Positions 8,501 to 17,569 of a DNA stretch of 64,000 nucleotides are shown piece after piece. The stretch spans positions 310,001-374,000 of the forward strand of contig NZ_JBLZHU010000001.1 of NCBI RefSeq assembly GCF_048892425.1, given 5' to 3'. This stretch comes from Pacificispira sp002696645. GTDB lineage: Bacteria > Pseudomonadota > Alphaproteobacteria > UBA8366 > Aestuariispiraceae. A program made the position numbers and the translations under genes. Under the pieces are notes generated by a model. That model saw only the letters and a list, made by a program, of their open reading frames with translations. It ran no database searches and was not told where the DNA came from. Positions within the stretch are counted from its first letter, which is position 1. The number at the start of each line of letters is the position of its first letter.

Positions 8501-10170
8501 GGATGGGTCTCTTCCATCAATCGGTCCGCTGCAGCGCGGGCCTCGTCGGTGACTTCCGCCCCGGACAGCATGCGGGCCAGTTCCTCCCGGCGGTGATGCG
8601 GGTCCAGACTGTCGACCGATGTGGCAGCGCGCCCATCTTCTGCGGTCGCCTTGGCGACCCGCCAATGGGCCGCACCCTTGGCCGCGACCTGCGGGGAATG
8701 GGTCACGACCAGGACCTGAAGGCGCTCCGCCAATCGTCCAAGGCGTAGACCAACGGCGGCAGCAGTTGCCCCGCCGACGCCTGCATCGACCTCATCAAAG
8801 ACCAGGGTCGGTACGGTCCCAACCTCTGCCAGGGCGACTTTAATCGCCAGAAGAAACCGGCTTAACTCACCCCCCGATGCGATCTTGTCCAGGGGTCCCC
8901 CCGGCATGCCGGGATTGGTTGTCACCGTGAATCCTGTTCTGTCGCGGCCCGCAGCCCCCCAGCGGGATGGCTCCAGTTCGACAATTTCAGTGGTGAACCT
9001 TGCACGTTCCAGGCGCAGGGGCGGAAGTTCCGCATTGACGGCGGCATCCAGCTTTTCCGCAGCAGCGCGGCGTTTAATGCTCAAGATCTCCGCAGCTTTT
9101 TCATAATCGGCACGGGCACGATCAGCCTTTTCCGTCAGGTCAGCCAGTTTCTCTTCCCCCGCATCGATCAGGGCGATGCGTTCAAAGAAATCATCCCGCA
9201 GGCGCGCCAAGTCATCGACGGGGACATTATGCTTGCGCGCCACATCGCGCAGGGCGAACAGCCGTTCCTCAATATTCTCCAATGTCGTGGAATCAGCATT
9301 CAATTGCGATCCAATGCGGTTCAGCGTCGCGATGACCTCAGCCACTTCTACAGATGCCCGTTCCAGCCCCGAAAGCGGATCATTCAGTTGCTCGCCCATC
9401 TTGTCCGCCATGCGATCCAGTGCCCGCTGGGCCTGGCGCAGGCCTTGATCAGCCCCTTTGGGACCGGTCAGATACTCAACCGCACTGGTGATCGCCTCAG
9501 TCAGGCGTTCTGCATTTTGCATCATGCTGCGGTTTTCAGACAGTTCTTCCTCTTCGCCCTGCTGGGGGGCCAGCTTGTCCAATTCATCTGCCGCAAACCG
9601 CAGATAGTCTTCTTCCTGTCGTGCTGCTTCCGCAGCGGCCTTGGCGCGGTCCAACGCCTTTCGGGCCGCCTGCCAGGCGGTATAGTGTCGGGCGACGGCC
9701 TCGCGTTCCATCGTCAGGCGGCCATAGGCATCCAGCAGGTCTATATGGGTGTTTGGGTCCATTAAGCCGTGCTGGTCAAATTGCCCCTGCACCTCAACCA
9801 GTCTCTCCCCGATTTGCTTCAAAAGGGCGATGCCAACCGGCTCGTCATTTATAAAGGCCTTGCTGCGCCCATCTGCGGATACAGTGCGACGCAGCAGCAG
9901 TCGGTCTTCATTGGGAAGATCGTTTTCCTGAAGCAGGGCGTGGACGGCATGATCAGGGGGCAGGTCAAATTCTGCGGTAACGGACGCGCGTTCGGCCCCA
10001 GGGCGCACCAGCTTGGCTTCTGATCGGCGGCCCAGTGCAAGGCCCAGTGAGTCCAGAAGAATAGATTTACCCGCCCCGGTCTCGCCCGTCAGGACAGACA
10101 AGCCGCTGGAAAAACTCAGCCGAAGTTTATCGATTAAAACGATATCTCGGATGGTTAGACTCGTCAGCAT
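8497..10170 (-). CDS. recN: DNA repair protein RecN
   Basis: A 557-residue SMC-like ATPase that acts in double-strand break repair. Walker A is GETGAGKS (residues 29-36), a long coiled-coil region lies in the middle, and the ABC signature ASGGELSR with Walker B LVFDEVDAGVGG lies at about residues 430-465. It starts 11 bases after bamD and overlaps ligA by four bases, so it is in the bamD-recN-ligA-protease string. I see no obvious LexA/SOS box before it; expression is probably from the upstream operon. Confidence 0.97.
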   Translation of the reverse strand: MLTSLTIRDIVLIDKLRLSFSSGLSVLTGETGAGKSILLDSLGLALGRRSEAKLVRPGAERASVTAEFDLPPDHAVHALLQENDLPNEDRLLLRRTVSADGRSKAFINDEPVGIALLKQIGERLVEVQGQFDQHGLMDPNTHIDLLDAYGRLTMEREAVARHYTAWQAARKALDRAKAAAEAARQEEDYLRFAADELDKLAPQQGEEEELSENRSMMQNAERLTEAITSAVEYLTGPKGADQGLRQAQRALDRMADKMGEQLNDPLSGLERASVEVAEVIATLNRIGSQLNADSTTLENIEERLFALRDVARKHNVPVDDLARLRDDFFERIALIDAGEEKLADLTEKADRARADYEKAAEILSIKRRAAAEKLDAAVNAELPPLRLERARFTTEIVELEPSRWGAAGRDRTGFTVTTNPGMPGGPLDKIASGGELSRFLLAIKVALAEVGTVPTLVFDEVDAGVGGATAAAVGLRLGRLAERLQVLVVTHSPQVAAKGAAHWRVAKATAEDGRAATSVDSLDPHHRREELARMLSGAEVTDEARAAADRLMEETHP

Positions 10171-10181
10171 GGCGCGCCGTT

Positions 10182-11006
10182 CTAAAAGATCCAGGACCAG
10201 GTCCAGCTCAGCCAGGAATTGTCTTCCGGCTTATCCAAATTTTTTCCTTCCAGCAGCGCATAGGAGTCTGAATACCAGTCGCTGCCCGGGAAGTTATACC
10301 CCAAAACCGATGCGGTGCGCTCAGCCTCCGGCCGGATACCCAGGGCGACATAGCTTTCGACCAGCCGGTGCAGGGCTTCGGGTACATGGGTTGTTGTTTC
10401 ATAGTCCCGGATCGTGGTGGTGAACCGGTTAATCGCGGCCAGATATTCCCCCTGGCGTTGATAATATCGGCCAACGGACATTTCCTTGCCGGCCAGATGA
10501 TCCCGCGCCAGATCGATTTTTAATTGTGCGTCGCGCGCATATTCAGAATTTGGGAAACGGCGCACGACATCCTGTAATGAGTCCAGGGCGAGACGGGTGA
10601 TTTTTTGGTCGCGACCAACATCGACAATCTGTTCATAATAGGAAATTGCCCGCAGGTAATAGGCATATCCAATGTCACGGTTTCCGGGGTGAAGGTCTAT
10701 GAACCGGTCCAGGGCGATGATCGCCTCGTCATATTTATCGGCGCGGTAATTCACATAGGCTGACATCAACTGTGCCTTGGTCGCCCAAACCGAATAGGGG
10801 TGCTGACGGTCGACTTCTTCAAAGGAAGCAACGGCGCCGGTATAGTTTTGCACCTCCAGCATGTCCATGGCTTCGTTGTACAATTCTTCAACCGGACGTT
10901 CGACATAGACCGGTTCTTCATCGGAACAGGCCGTCAATGCCAGCAGCATCAAGGCCGCGATGGACAGAATCAGACGATTGGGTGAGATGAATTCTCTCAG
11001 ACGCAT
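10182..11006 (-). CDS. bamD: outer-membrane assembly lipoprotein BamD (ComL)
   Basis: A 274-residue lipoprotein of the BAM complex, which inserts beta-barrel proteins into the outer membrane. The lipobox LTAC places the lipidated cysteine at C27. TPR repeats fill the rest, visible in segments such as YNEAMDMLEVQNYTGAVASF and DEAIIALDRFIDLHPGN. It lies between lpxC (129-base gap) and recN (11-base gap), the standard alphaproteobacterial order. Length agrees with the family. Confidence 0.95.
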   Translation of the reverse strand: MRLREFISPNRLILSIAALMLLALTACSDEEPVYVERPVEELYNEAMDMLEVQNYTGAVASFEEVDRQHPYSVWATKAQLMSAYVNYRADKYDEAIIALDRFIDLHPGNRDIGYAYYLRAISYYEQIVDVGRDQKITRLALDSLQDVVRRFPNSEYARDAQLKIDLARDHLAGKEMSVGRYYQRQGEYLAAINRFTTTIRDYETTTHVPEALHRLVESYVALGIRPEAERTASVLGYNFPGSDWYSDSYALLEGKNLDKPEDNSWLSWTWSWIF

Positions 11007-11135
11007 CGGGACCGCTCATTTCTGCAGTGGGAACGAACGCACAGACTATAGCATTCCGGGCGGGGGATCAAAACGCCAATAGCGATAATCTGCGACCGAT
11101 TAGCGCCATATCAAGAACCAGGATGCGGAATTGGA

Positions 11136-12071
11136 TTAAAGGCTGGTCAGTACGGATGAACTGGGAACCAGTTCATAATTATCCGCATCTGAGAAAACAG
11201 CCCGCAGCAGGCGATTGTTCAAATCGTGACCCGTGCGGCGTCCCTTGAAATGGCCCAGGATCGGGGCACCAGCCAGGGCCAGATCGCCGACACAGTCCAG
11301 GGCCTTGTGACGGACAAATTCATCATCAAAGCGCAGACCATCCGTATTCATGATCGAATCACCATCAATCACAACGGCATTGTCCAGGCTGCCGCCGCGC
11401 GCCAGACCTGCCGCACGCATGGCCTCTACCTCGTGCAGAAAGCCAAATGTACGGGCCTGGGATAATTCCCGTTTGAAGGTCAAATCGCTGATTTCCAGGA
11501 AAATATCCTGGCGACCGATGGCGCGGCTGTCAAAATCGATCCCCATTGCCATGGTGAAGCGATGACCCGGTTCCAGCGCAGCCGTGCATAGACCATTTTC
11601 AACAGCGACCGGACGCTTGATCCGCAAGACGGAGCGTTCGGCAGCCTGTTCAACCACACCGGCGCATTCAATCAGGAAGACGAACGGTTCTGAACTGCCA
11701 TCCATAACCGGCACTTCTGGTCCATCCAGTTCAACCACCACATTATCGACACCACAACCAGCCAGTGCCGCCATCAAATGTTCGACCGTTGCCACCGACC
11801 CATGATGATCGTTGGCGATTGTGGTGCACATGCGTGTATCGACAACGGCGTCATACCGGGCACGAATATCCCGGGCGCCATTTTTCAGATCGATGCGACG
11901 GAACAGAATGCCCGTATTGGGATCAGCGGGGACAAGCGTCATATTGATGGTCGACCCAGAATGAAGGCCGATGCCATTGCAATGGATCGGTGCCTTCAGC
12001 GTCCGCTGTAACAACCCGGTCGTTACCGAGCGGGTGGACGCTTCCATCAGGTCGCTCATACCATCCAACAT
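11136..12071 (-). CDS. lpxC: UDP-3-O-acyl-N-acetylglucosamine deacetylase
   Basis: The zinc-dependent deacetylase that commits UDP-GlcNAc to lipid A. With the ATG at 12071 it has 311 residues; zinc ligands are H98 (VEHLMAAL), H255 and D259 (RHKALDCVGDL), and catalytic H282 lies in RRTGHD. The start is uncertain: GTG 12080, ATG 12071, ATG 12059 and ATG 12047 are all in frame, and only 12071 has an upstream GGTG at good spacing. It follows ftsZ after a 450-base gap that contains a strong hairpin, so it probably has its own promoter as well. Confidence 0.95.
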   Translation of the reverse strand: MLDGMSDLMEASTRSVTTGLLQRTLKAPIHCNGIGLHSGSTINMTLVPADPNTGILFRRIDLKNGARDIRARYDAVVDTRMCTTIANDHHGSVATVEHLMAALAGCGVDNVVVELDGPEVPVMDGSSEPFVFLIECAGVVEQAAERSVLRIKRPVAVENGLCTAALEPGHRFTMAMGIDFDSRAIGRQDIFLEISDLTFKRELSQARTFGFLHEVEAMRAAGLARGGSLDNAVVIDGDSIMNTDGLRFDDEFVRHKALDCVGDLALAGAPILGHFKGRRTGHDLNNRLLRAVFSDADNYELVPSSSVLTSL

Positions 12072-12521
12072 TCTTATCACCGGCCTTATCTATCTCGTGT
12101 GTTGGGTTTCCGACGGTGCCCAAACATTTATTTCAGTATTCTTCACCCATCTCCCCGCAGCGAATAAGCCTACGCTAAACTCAGGTGATCGGTATGTTCG
12201 ATGGATAGCACTGTGCTCTCAAAGCCTCAAATCAACTAGTGTTACATTTTGTTGCATTGTTCTGTTTCTATCCGGAAGAAATATCAGCTTGATTTGTTTG
12301 GCTTTTTTGCTCCTTCCACAGCGCATTCTTCTAGCCAGTTACGGGTATTGTTTCAAGGATGCTCCGTCTAGAATTTGTGTGAGCAAGATTTGTACCACAC
12401 AAGATCAGGGACCAGACAGATTTCCGGCCGCGCCTGTTATTGGTCGCGGCCGGAATTTTTATGCAAGGGGGTAAATCTAACGCATCCAGCCCCCTATTAC
12501 AGGCGCTGGATGCGATATTTG
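12072..12521. other. ftsZ-lpxC intergenic region
   Basis: About 450 bases without a supportable gene. It is A+T-richer than its neighbours, especially 12110-12420. It holds a perfect 11-bp hairpin close to the end of ftsZ (12422-12455) and an inverted repeat TTGTGTG/CACACAA at 12375-12381 and 12396-12402. An lpxC promoter is expected here on the minus strand, but no hexamer pair stands out. Confidence 0.6.
12422..12460. terminator. perfect 11-bp hairpin after ftsZ
   Basis: TTCCGGCCGCG (12422-12432) pairs exactly with CGCGGCCGGAA (12445-12455) around a 12-base loop. On the plus strand it is followed by five T; on the minus strand, the direction of ftsZ, it is followed by AAATCTGTC, so the U-tract is poor for an ftsZ terminator. 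It may attenuate ftsZ-lpxC read-through or protect the ftsZ 3' end. Confidence 0.5.
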
Positions 12522-14309
12522 TTAATTTGCCTGACGGCGCAAAAAGGCTGGAATTTCAAGCATTTCCTCTTCCGCCTTGGACGGCGCCAGATCTTTTTCC
12601 ACAGGGTGAGACTGCGCCTGAGGGGCCGCAGCGGGGCGTTGCATTGGGGTTGGGGCCTGCTGCTGTGGGGCCGGGGCTGGCGTCGGCGATGTCCGTTCGG
12701 ATCGGACAAGCGATGGTTCACTTGGCTTTGCCGGGGCCGCTTTGGCGGTGTGGTTCAAACCCAAGCCAGTAACGCGGCTGAAAAGGCTTTGCTTTTCTTT
12801 CGGTTTTCCAGCGTGCTCTCCCGCATTCATCAGGTCGGCTTCGCGAAATGGTTCCGCATTCCGTTCTGTTGCGCGACGGTTCAGTTCTTCCGGGCGAACA
12901 GGGCGTGGTGGAATGAAGGCATCCTTAGGGCGAACCGCTTGAGGGGCGGCCTGAGGAGCCGCCTGAGGCGTGGTCTGTGCCGTCTCTTTTGCCTGCATCG
13001 CAGGTGCCGCTTCCGGGGCTTTTGCTGCAGGGGCATCGAACAGGGCCGGTTCTGGAAGGTCTTCCTCCAGATATGCATTATCGTCAGCGGCTGCCGTTTC
13101 GGTTGCGACGTCAGATTCCTGTGCCATTGTATCGGCATAAGGATCCACCTCTGCGTCGTCGTGATCATAGGTGTCCTGGTCATAGGCGGCATTATCGCTG
13201 TGGGCGGCAATATCGTCCTGTTCTGCCGCTGTAACCTGTGCGATTTCTTCAACAGGGGCTTCTTCAGCAACAGGGGCCACATGGCGAGGGCGCAGCGGGG
13301 AAACCGTTGCCTTGGACTGTGGACGTGGCATTTGAGCGGATTCGGATTCAATGCCGGTTGCGACCACGGAAACGCGCATGATGCCTTGCAGATTTTCATC
13401 AAAGGTCGAGCCAAAGATGATATTTGCGTCCGAATCCACTTCTTCCCGGATACGGTTTGCAGCTTCGTCGACTTCGAACAAGGTCATGTCCGGACCGCCG
13501 GTGATGTTGATCAGCACGCCCCGCGCGCCGGCCATCGACACATCTTCCAGCAGCGGATTGGAAATCGCGCTTTCCGCGGCCATGATGGCGCGGTTGTCGC
13601 CTTCCGCTTCGCCCGTTCCCATCATTGCCTTGCCCATTTCGCTCATTACCGTGCGAATATCGGCGAAGTCCAGATTGATCAGGCCCGGCATGACCATCAG
13701 GTCGGTGACGCCGCGAACGCCTGAATACAGAACATCGTCTGCCATTTTAAAGGCATCGGCAAAGGTCGTCTTTTCATTGGCGACACGGAACAGGTTCTGG
13801 TTTGGAATGATGATCAGCGTATCAACGAATTGTTGCAGTTCTTCGATGCCCTGTTCGGCGGCGCGCATGCGGTGCGCGCCTTCGAAATGGAAGGGCTTGG
13901 TGACAACACCCACCGTCAGCATACCATGATCGCGGCAGGCCTCGGCCAGAACAGGTGCGGCACCAGTTCCAGTGCCACCGCCCATACCGGCGGTGATGAA
14001 GACCATATTGGCCCCGGCCAGATGTTCCATCGCATCGGCCATGGATTCTTCGGCAGCTTCGCGGCCGACTTCCGGGCGGGCCCCGGCGCCAAGACCTTGC
14101 GTTAAGGTCGCGCCAAGTTGGATTTTCAGATCCGCCTGCGAGTGTTTGAGGGCTTGCGCATCCGTGTTGGCGACGACGAATTCGACGCCCTCCAGGTTGG
14201 AGCGAATCATATTATTGACGGCGTTGCCACCGGCGCCACCGACGCCTACGACCACGATCCGCGGCTTAAGATCAGCATCCGTCTGGGGTGCTTGGAAGTT
14301 AATGCTCAT
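12522..14309 (-). CDS. ftsZ: cell division GTPase FtsZ
   Basis: The tubulin-like GTPase that forms the division ring; 595 residues. The GTP-binding signature GGGTGTG is at about 110-116 and the folded domain ends near 320. A long Pro/Ala/Glu/Gln-rich disordered linker (about 330-575) follows, as in many alphaproteobacteria, and the protein ends in the conserved peptide LEIPAFLRRQAN that binds FtsA and other partners. The start is ATG 14309, with a strong GAAGGAGG just upstream; the frame is open for 37 codons further but without such a site. ftsA lies 149 bases upstream, so an additional promoter in that gap is possible. Confidence 0.98.
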   Translation of the reverse strand: MSINFQAPQTDADLKPRIVVVGVGGAGGNAVNNMIRSNLEGVEFVVANTDAQALKHSQADLKIQLGATLTQGLGAGARPEVGREAAEESMADAMEHLAGANMVFITAGMGGGTGTGAAPVLAEACRDHGMLTVGVVTKPFHFEGAHRMRAAEQGIEELQQFVDTLIIIPNQNLFRVANEKTTFADAFKMADDVLYSGVRGVTDLMVMPGLINLDFADIRTVMSEMGKAMMGTGEAEGDNRAIMAAESAISNPLLEDVSMAGARGVLINITGGPDMTLFEVDEAANRIREEVDSDANIIFGSTFDENLQGIMRVSVVATGIESESAQMPRPQSKATVSPLRPRHVAPVAEEAPVEEIAQVTAAEQDDIAAHSDNAAYDQDTYDHDDAEVDPYADTMAQESDVATETAAADDNAYLEEDLPEPALFDAPAAKAPEAAPAMQAKETAQTTPQAAPQAAPQAVRPKDAFIPPRPVRPEELNRRATERNAEPFREADLMNAGEHAGKPKEKQSLFSRVTGLGLNHTAKAAPAKPSEPSLVRSERTSPTPAPAPQQQAPTPMQRPAAAPQAQSHPVEKDLAPSKAEEEMLEIPAFLRRQAN

Positions 14310-14458
14310 ATTCGCCTCCTTCGAGCGATGGTGTCTAACAGCCGTACTGGATTCGTGAAACGCGACAGCTGAGGCGAGTCTCACGTGATTCGCCGAAAAA
14401 GGACCGTTTTTCAGGTGCATTTTCGGACAGAATTTGCATTTTTTTGTTTGAGTGTTGC

Positions 14459-15691
14459 TTAAAAGCCACTAAACCACTTTCCTATATGGGCAAAGAGTCC
14501 ATTCTGATTCGCAGTTGATTGAGAGGTGCTGCCCCGGGCCTCCCCACAATCGTCTACGGCGAAGTGCAAAAGGCCTGCAGCGGTCGCAAAAGCGGGGCCG
14601 CCGGTCGCTTCCGCAAGACCTGAAACTTTCAAAGGGCGCCCGTGACGCACCTGTTTGTTCAGGATCCGTCCGGCCATTTCCCGAACACCTGGCAATTGGC
14701 TGGCCCCGCCGGTCAGGACGACCCGTTGACCCGCCATGCCATTGGCCCCGGACGCTTCCATGCGTTTGCGCACCAATTCGAAGGTCTCTTCCAGCCGCGG
14801 TGCAATGATGGACACCAGAAAACTGCGGGGAACCCGATTCGGAGAGGTGTCATCTTCCTCTCCAATACGCGGCGCATCGATCAATTCCCGATCATCCGAC
14901 GGTGCGGGTTGGCAGGAACCATACAGGGTTTTCAACCGCTCTGCCTGTTGCAGGGTGGTTGATAGACCCCGTGCAATGTCGGATGTCACATGCTGACCCC
15001 CAACCGGGATGCAGTCCCCATAAACCGCCGCCCCTTCATAAAAGACGCTGAAGCTGGTCGTGCCGCCGCCCATGTCGATCACGGTAGCGCCCAGGTCCTT
15101 TTCATCTTCGACCAGCGCGGACAAACCCGCGGCATAGGGGGCAAGAGCGAAATCGGATACGGTCAAGTGACAACGCGCGACACAGTTCACCAAATTCTGA
15201 ACGGCACTTTCATTCGCTGTGACCACATGCATTTTAACGCCCACGGTCTGGGCATGCATCGAGCGTGGCTCTTTCAGCAATGGACCGCCATCGACGGAAT
15301 AACCGATTGGGATGGCGTGCAGCAACATCCGGTCCTGTAGAGCGACGCTTTCACGGGCTTCCTGCAAAAGTCTTGAAATATCAGGATCGCGAATCGCGCC
15401 ACCACCGATTTGCATTTCCCGCGTCAGGGTCGTGCTGTGGGGGCGCGCACCATTGATGGACAAGACCACGTCTTCAATCGTCGTCCCGGCCATTTGTTCG
15501 GCGGAATGCACGGCAGACAGGATGGCGCGGTAAGCGCTTTCCATATCGACCACCATGCCGCCTTTCAGCCCGGCGGATTGCTGGTGGCTCATCCCCGTGA
15601 CGCGAATACGTCCCGCTTCCGAGACTTCCGCGATAAAACAGCAAATCTTGGTAGATCCAATGTCTAAAGCCGTTAGTTTGCGCGTTGCCAC
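14459..15691 (-). CDS. ftsA: cell division protein FtsA
   Basis: An actin-like ATPase of 410 residues that tethers FtsZ to the membrane and recruits later divisome proteins. The phosphate-binding loops are LDIGSTKICC near the N-terminus and IDMGGGTTSFSV near residue 210. The FtsA-specific 1C insertion follows the first loop. The C-terminus ends in HIGKWFSGF, which fits the family's amphipathic membrane-targeting helix. It lies 85 bases after ftsQ in the cluster. Confidence 0.97.
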   Translation of the reverse strand: MATRKLTALDIGSTKICCFIAEVSEAGRIRVTGMSHQQSAGLKGGMVVDMESAYRAILSAVHSAEQMAGTTIEDVVLSINGARPHSTTLTREMQIGGGAIRDPDISRLLQEARESVALQDRMLLHAIPIGYSVDGGPLLKEPRSMHAQTVGVKMHVVTANESAVQNLVNCVARCHLTVSDFALAPYAAGLSALVEDEKDLGATVIDMGGGTTSFSVFYEGAAVYGDCIPVGGQHVTSDIARGLSTTLQQAERLKTLYGSCQPAPSDDRELIDAPRIGEEDDTSPNRVPRSFLVSIIAPRLEETFELVRKRMEASGANGMAGQRVVLTGGASQLPGVREMAGRILNKQVRHGRPLKVSGLAEATGGPAFATAAGLLHFAVDDCGEARGSTSQSTANQNGLFAHIGKWFSGF

Positions 15692-15776
15692 TTTCGTTCT
15701 TCCTTACCCTGATCCCCCGGCATTGGGCCGGATGCCATATACTTTCCTGAGCCAGTCGGTCGTGTGTTTTAAAAGG

Positions 15777-16676
15777 CTATGTCTGTTCACCCAAGTTGCG
15801 TCCGCTAACCTCTTGCAAGGCGGGTTCCGTCAATTCCAGGGTCATGCGATCGATGTTGCGCAGATCGATTTCCTGGATCGCGCGCGATAGAATTTCATGG
15901 TCCCGCTGGTAAATCGCCAGTTGTTGCCAGGCTTTTGCCGCATTTTCTTCCGGCAGGCTTACATCGATATCGCCACTGAGGCGCAGATTCCATCGACGCG
16001 CGCCAATGCGCACAGCGGCAATTACACGGTCATCAAGTTCTGGCTCCTGCGCCAACATATTTAACAGGTCCATCGCATGTTCCGGTGCGTCTGGACCCAC
16101 GACGACTTTCAGATGACCATGGCGATGCACATCCTTTGCGCCAATGGTTATCCCTTCGCTGTCGATCAGCACGAACTCATCTTCATGTTGCCAGATGGCC
16201 ACCGCGCGGCGTTCTTCGATTTTCACGACGACAATGCCGGGCAGGGTGCGGCGAATTTCTGCTGATTTCACCCATCCCAATTGTTCAACACGCTGTTTGA
16301 CCGCCTGTGGGCTGAACCCCAGAATAGGGTCGCCAACGTGAATGTTAAGCGCGGTCAGCAGATCTTCCCGTGCGGTTTCCTGACGACCGATAACATAGAC
16401 CTCTTTTACCGCCAGACCCATAGAGGCCGTCGCGTTCATTGTTTTCGCTTCCGCCCAAGCTGCAACCTGTCCAGGCAGGTTCAAATGCCAGGCGGTGGCG
16501 CTGCCGCCGACCAGCATCAGTGCCATCGCTGCGACTGCGCCAAATCTGAGCCCCCGCTTCAGGCGATCATGATCGATGCGCCGTGTGCGTTGCTTCGCAG
16601 CTTCGCCGCGACGCCGGGCTGGCGTCGCCTTTGCGGCGCGTCCCTTTGGTTTCTTGCCCCGTGTCATGAATCGCAT
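15777..16676 (-). CDS. ftsQ: cell division protein FtsQ
   Basis: A bitopic divisome protein (299 residues) that links early cytoplasmic and late periplasmic components. It has a basic cytoplasmic tail (about 1-50), one membrane segment (FGAVAAMALMLVGGSATAW), a POTRA domain beginning at VKEVYVIGRQ and a beta domain. Start choice: ATG 16676 has GGAG eight bases upstream and overlaps ddl by 13 bases; ATG 16667 would make a neat ATGA overlap but lacks a well-placed ribosome site. I prefer 16676. Confidence 0.95.
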   Translation of the reverse strand: MRFMTRGKKPKGRAAKATPARRRGEAAKQRTRRIDHDRLKRGLRFGAVAAMALMLVGGSATAWHLNLPGQVAAWAEAKTMNATASMGLAVKEVYVIGRQETAREDLLTALNIHVGDPILGFSPQAVKQRVEQLGWVKSAEIRRTLPGIVVVKIEERRAVAIWQHEDEFVLIDSEGITIGAKDVHRHGHLKVVVGPDAPEHAMDLLNMLAQEPELDDRVIAAVRIGARRWNLRLSGDIDVSLPEENAAKAWQQLAIYQRDHEILSRAIQEIDLRNIDRMTLELTEPALQEVSGRNLGEQT

Positions 16677-17569
16677 TCCGCGTTCTCCACCATCCATGTG
16701 ACCAGCTCTTCAAAACTCATGCCAATATGCCGCGCCTGCTCGGGTACAAGGCTCAGTGGGGCCATACCGGGCTGGGTATTGGTTTCCAAAATCACCAATC
16801 GTTCCGTCGTTGCATCGTATCGAAAATCAGACCGACTGACGCCGCGACAGCCCAAAGCAATATGGGCGCGCTCTGCGATATCCATGCAACTCTGTGCCAG
16901 ACTGTCCGAGATTGGCGCCGGGCACAGATGCTCGGTCTTACCATCGGTGTATTTCGCTTCGTAACTGTAGAAGCCGCTGAGCGGACGAAGTTCCGTAACA
17001 CCCATGGCCTTGCCGCCCATAACACCGACGGTCAGTTCTTGGCCGGGGATATAGTCTTCGACCATGGCCAGGCCGTATTTCCAGTTACCGAAGTCTGGAC
17101 CGTTGCTGCCCTCTTCAACGATATAGACACCAACTGAGGATCCTTCATGTGCGGGTTTCACCACATAGGGGCGCGGCAGGGGATCAACACCCGCACGCAG
17201 GTTTTCGATTGGCATTGTCACATGATTGGCCGTCGGCAGACCGGCATCGCGGAACAGTTGGATCGACAGTGGCTTGCTCATCGCCAAAGTGGAGGCGACG
17301 CGTCCGGAATGGGTATAGGGAATGGCCATGATATCCAGCAATCCCTGGATCGTACCATCTTCACCCCAGCGACCATGCAGGGCGTTGAACACCACATCGG
17401 GACGGGGGTCCAAGGCCTTCACGATCGAACCAATATCGCGCGCGATGTCCACACGGGTGACATCATAGCCTGCGCGTTCCAATGCATTGGCGCAGTCTGT
17501 GCCAGAAACCAAAGACACATCCCGCTCTGCCGACCAACCGCCCATCAGGACCGTCACTTTCTTTGTCAT
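16664..17569 (-). CDS. ddl: D-alanine--D-alanine ligase
   Basis: An ATP-grasp ligase of 301 residues that makes the D-Ala-D-Ala dipeptide used by MurF. Motifs are VLMGGWSAERDVSLVSG at the N-terminus, the ATP-binding loop HEGSSVGVYIVEE and the magnesium/substrate motif ILETNTQPGMAPLSLVPEQA near the C-terminus. It overlaps murB by four bases (ATGA). The length fits DdlB-type enzymes located in division clusters. Confidence 0.97.
   Translation of the reverse strand: MTKKVTVLMGGWSAERDVSLVSGTDCANALERAGYDVTRVDIARDIGSIVKALDPRPDVVFNALHGRWGEDGTIQGLLDIMAIPYTHSGRVASTLAMSKPLSIQLFRDAGLPTANHVTMPIENLRAGVDPLPRPYVVKPAHEGSSVGVYIVEEGSNGPDFGNWKYGLAMVEDYIPGQELTVGVMGGKAMGVTELRPLSGFYSYEAKYTDGKTEHLCPAPISDSLAQSCMDIAERAHIALGCRGVSRSDFRYDATTERLVILETNTQPGMAPLSLVPEQARHIGMSFEELVTWMVENAECDS

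Noticed and set aside
12375..13724. 449-codon plus-strand frame opposite ftsZ
   Set aside because: It lies antisense to the ftsZ linker and GTPase region, and its Arg/Cys/Gly-rich translation has no domain features. Similar long antisense frames oppose leuC (46441-47664) and ilvC (36753-37736) and are codon-bias shadows.
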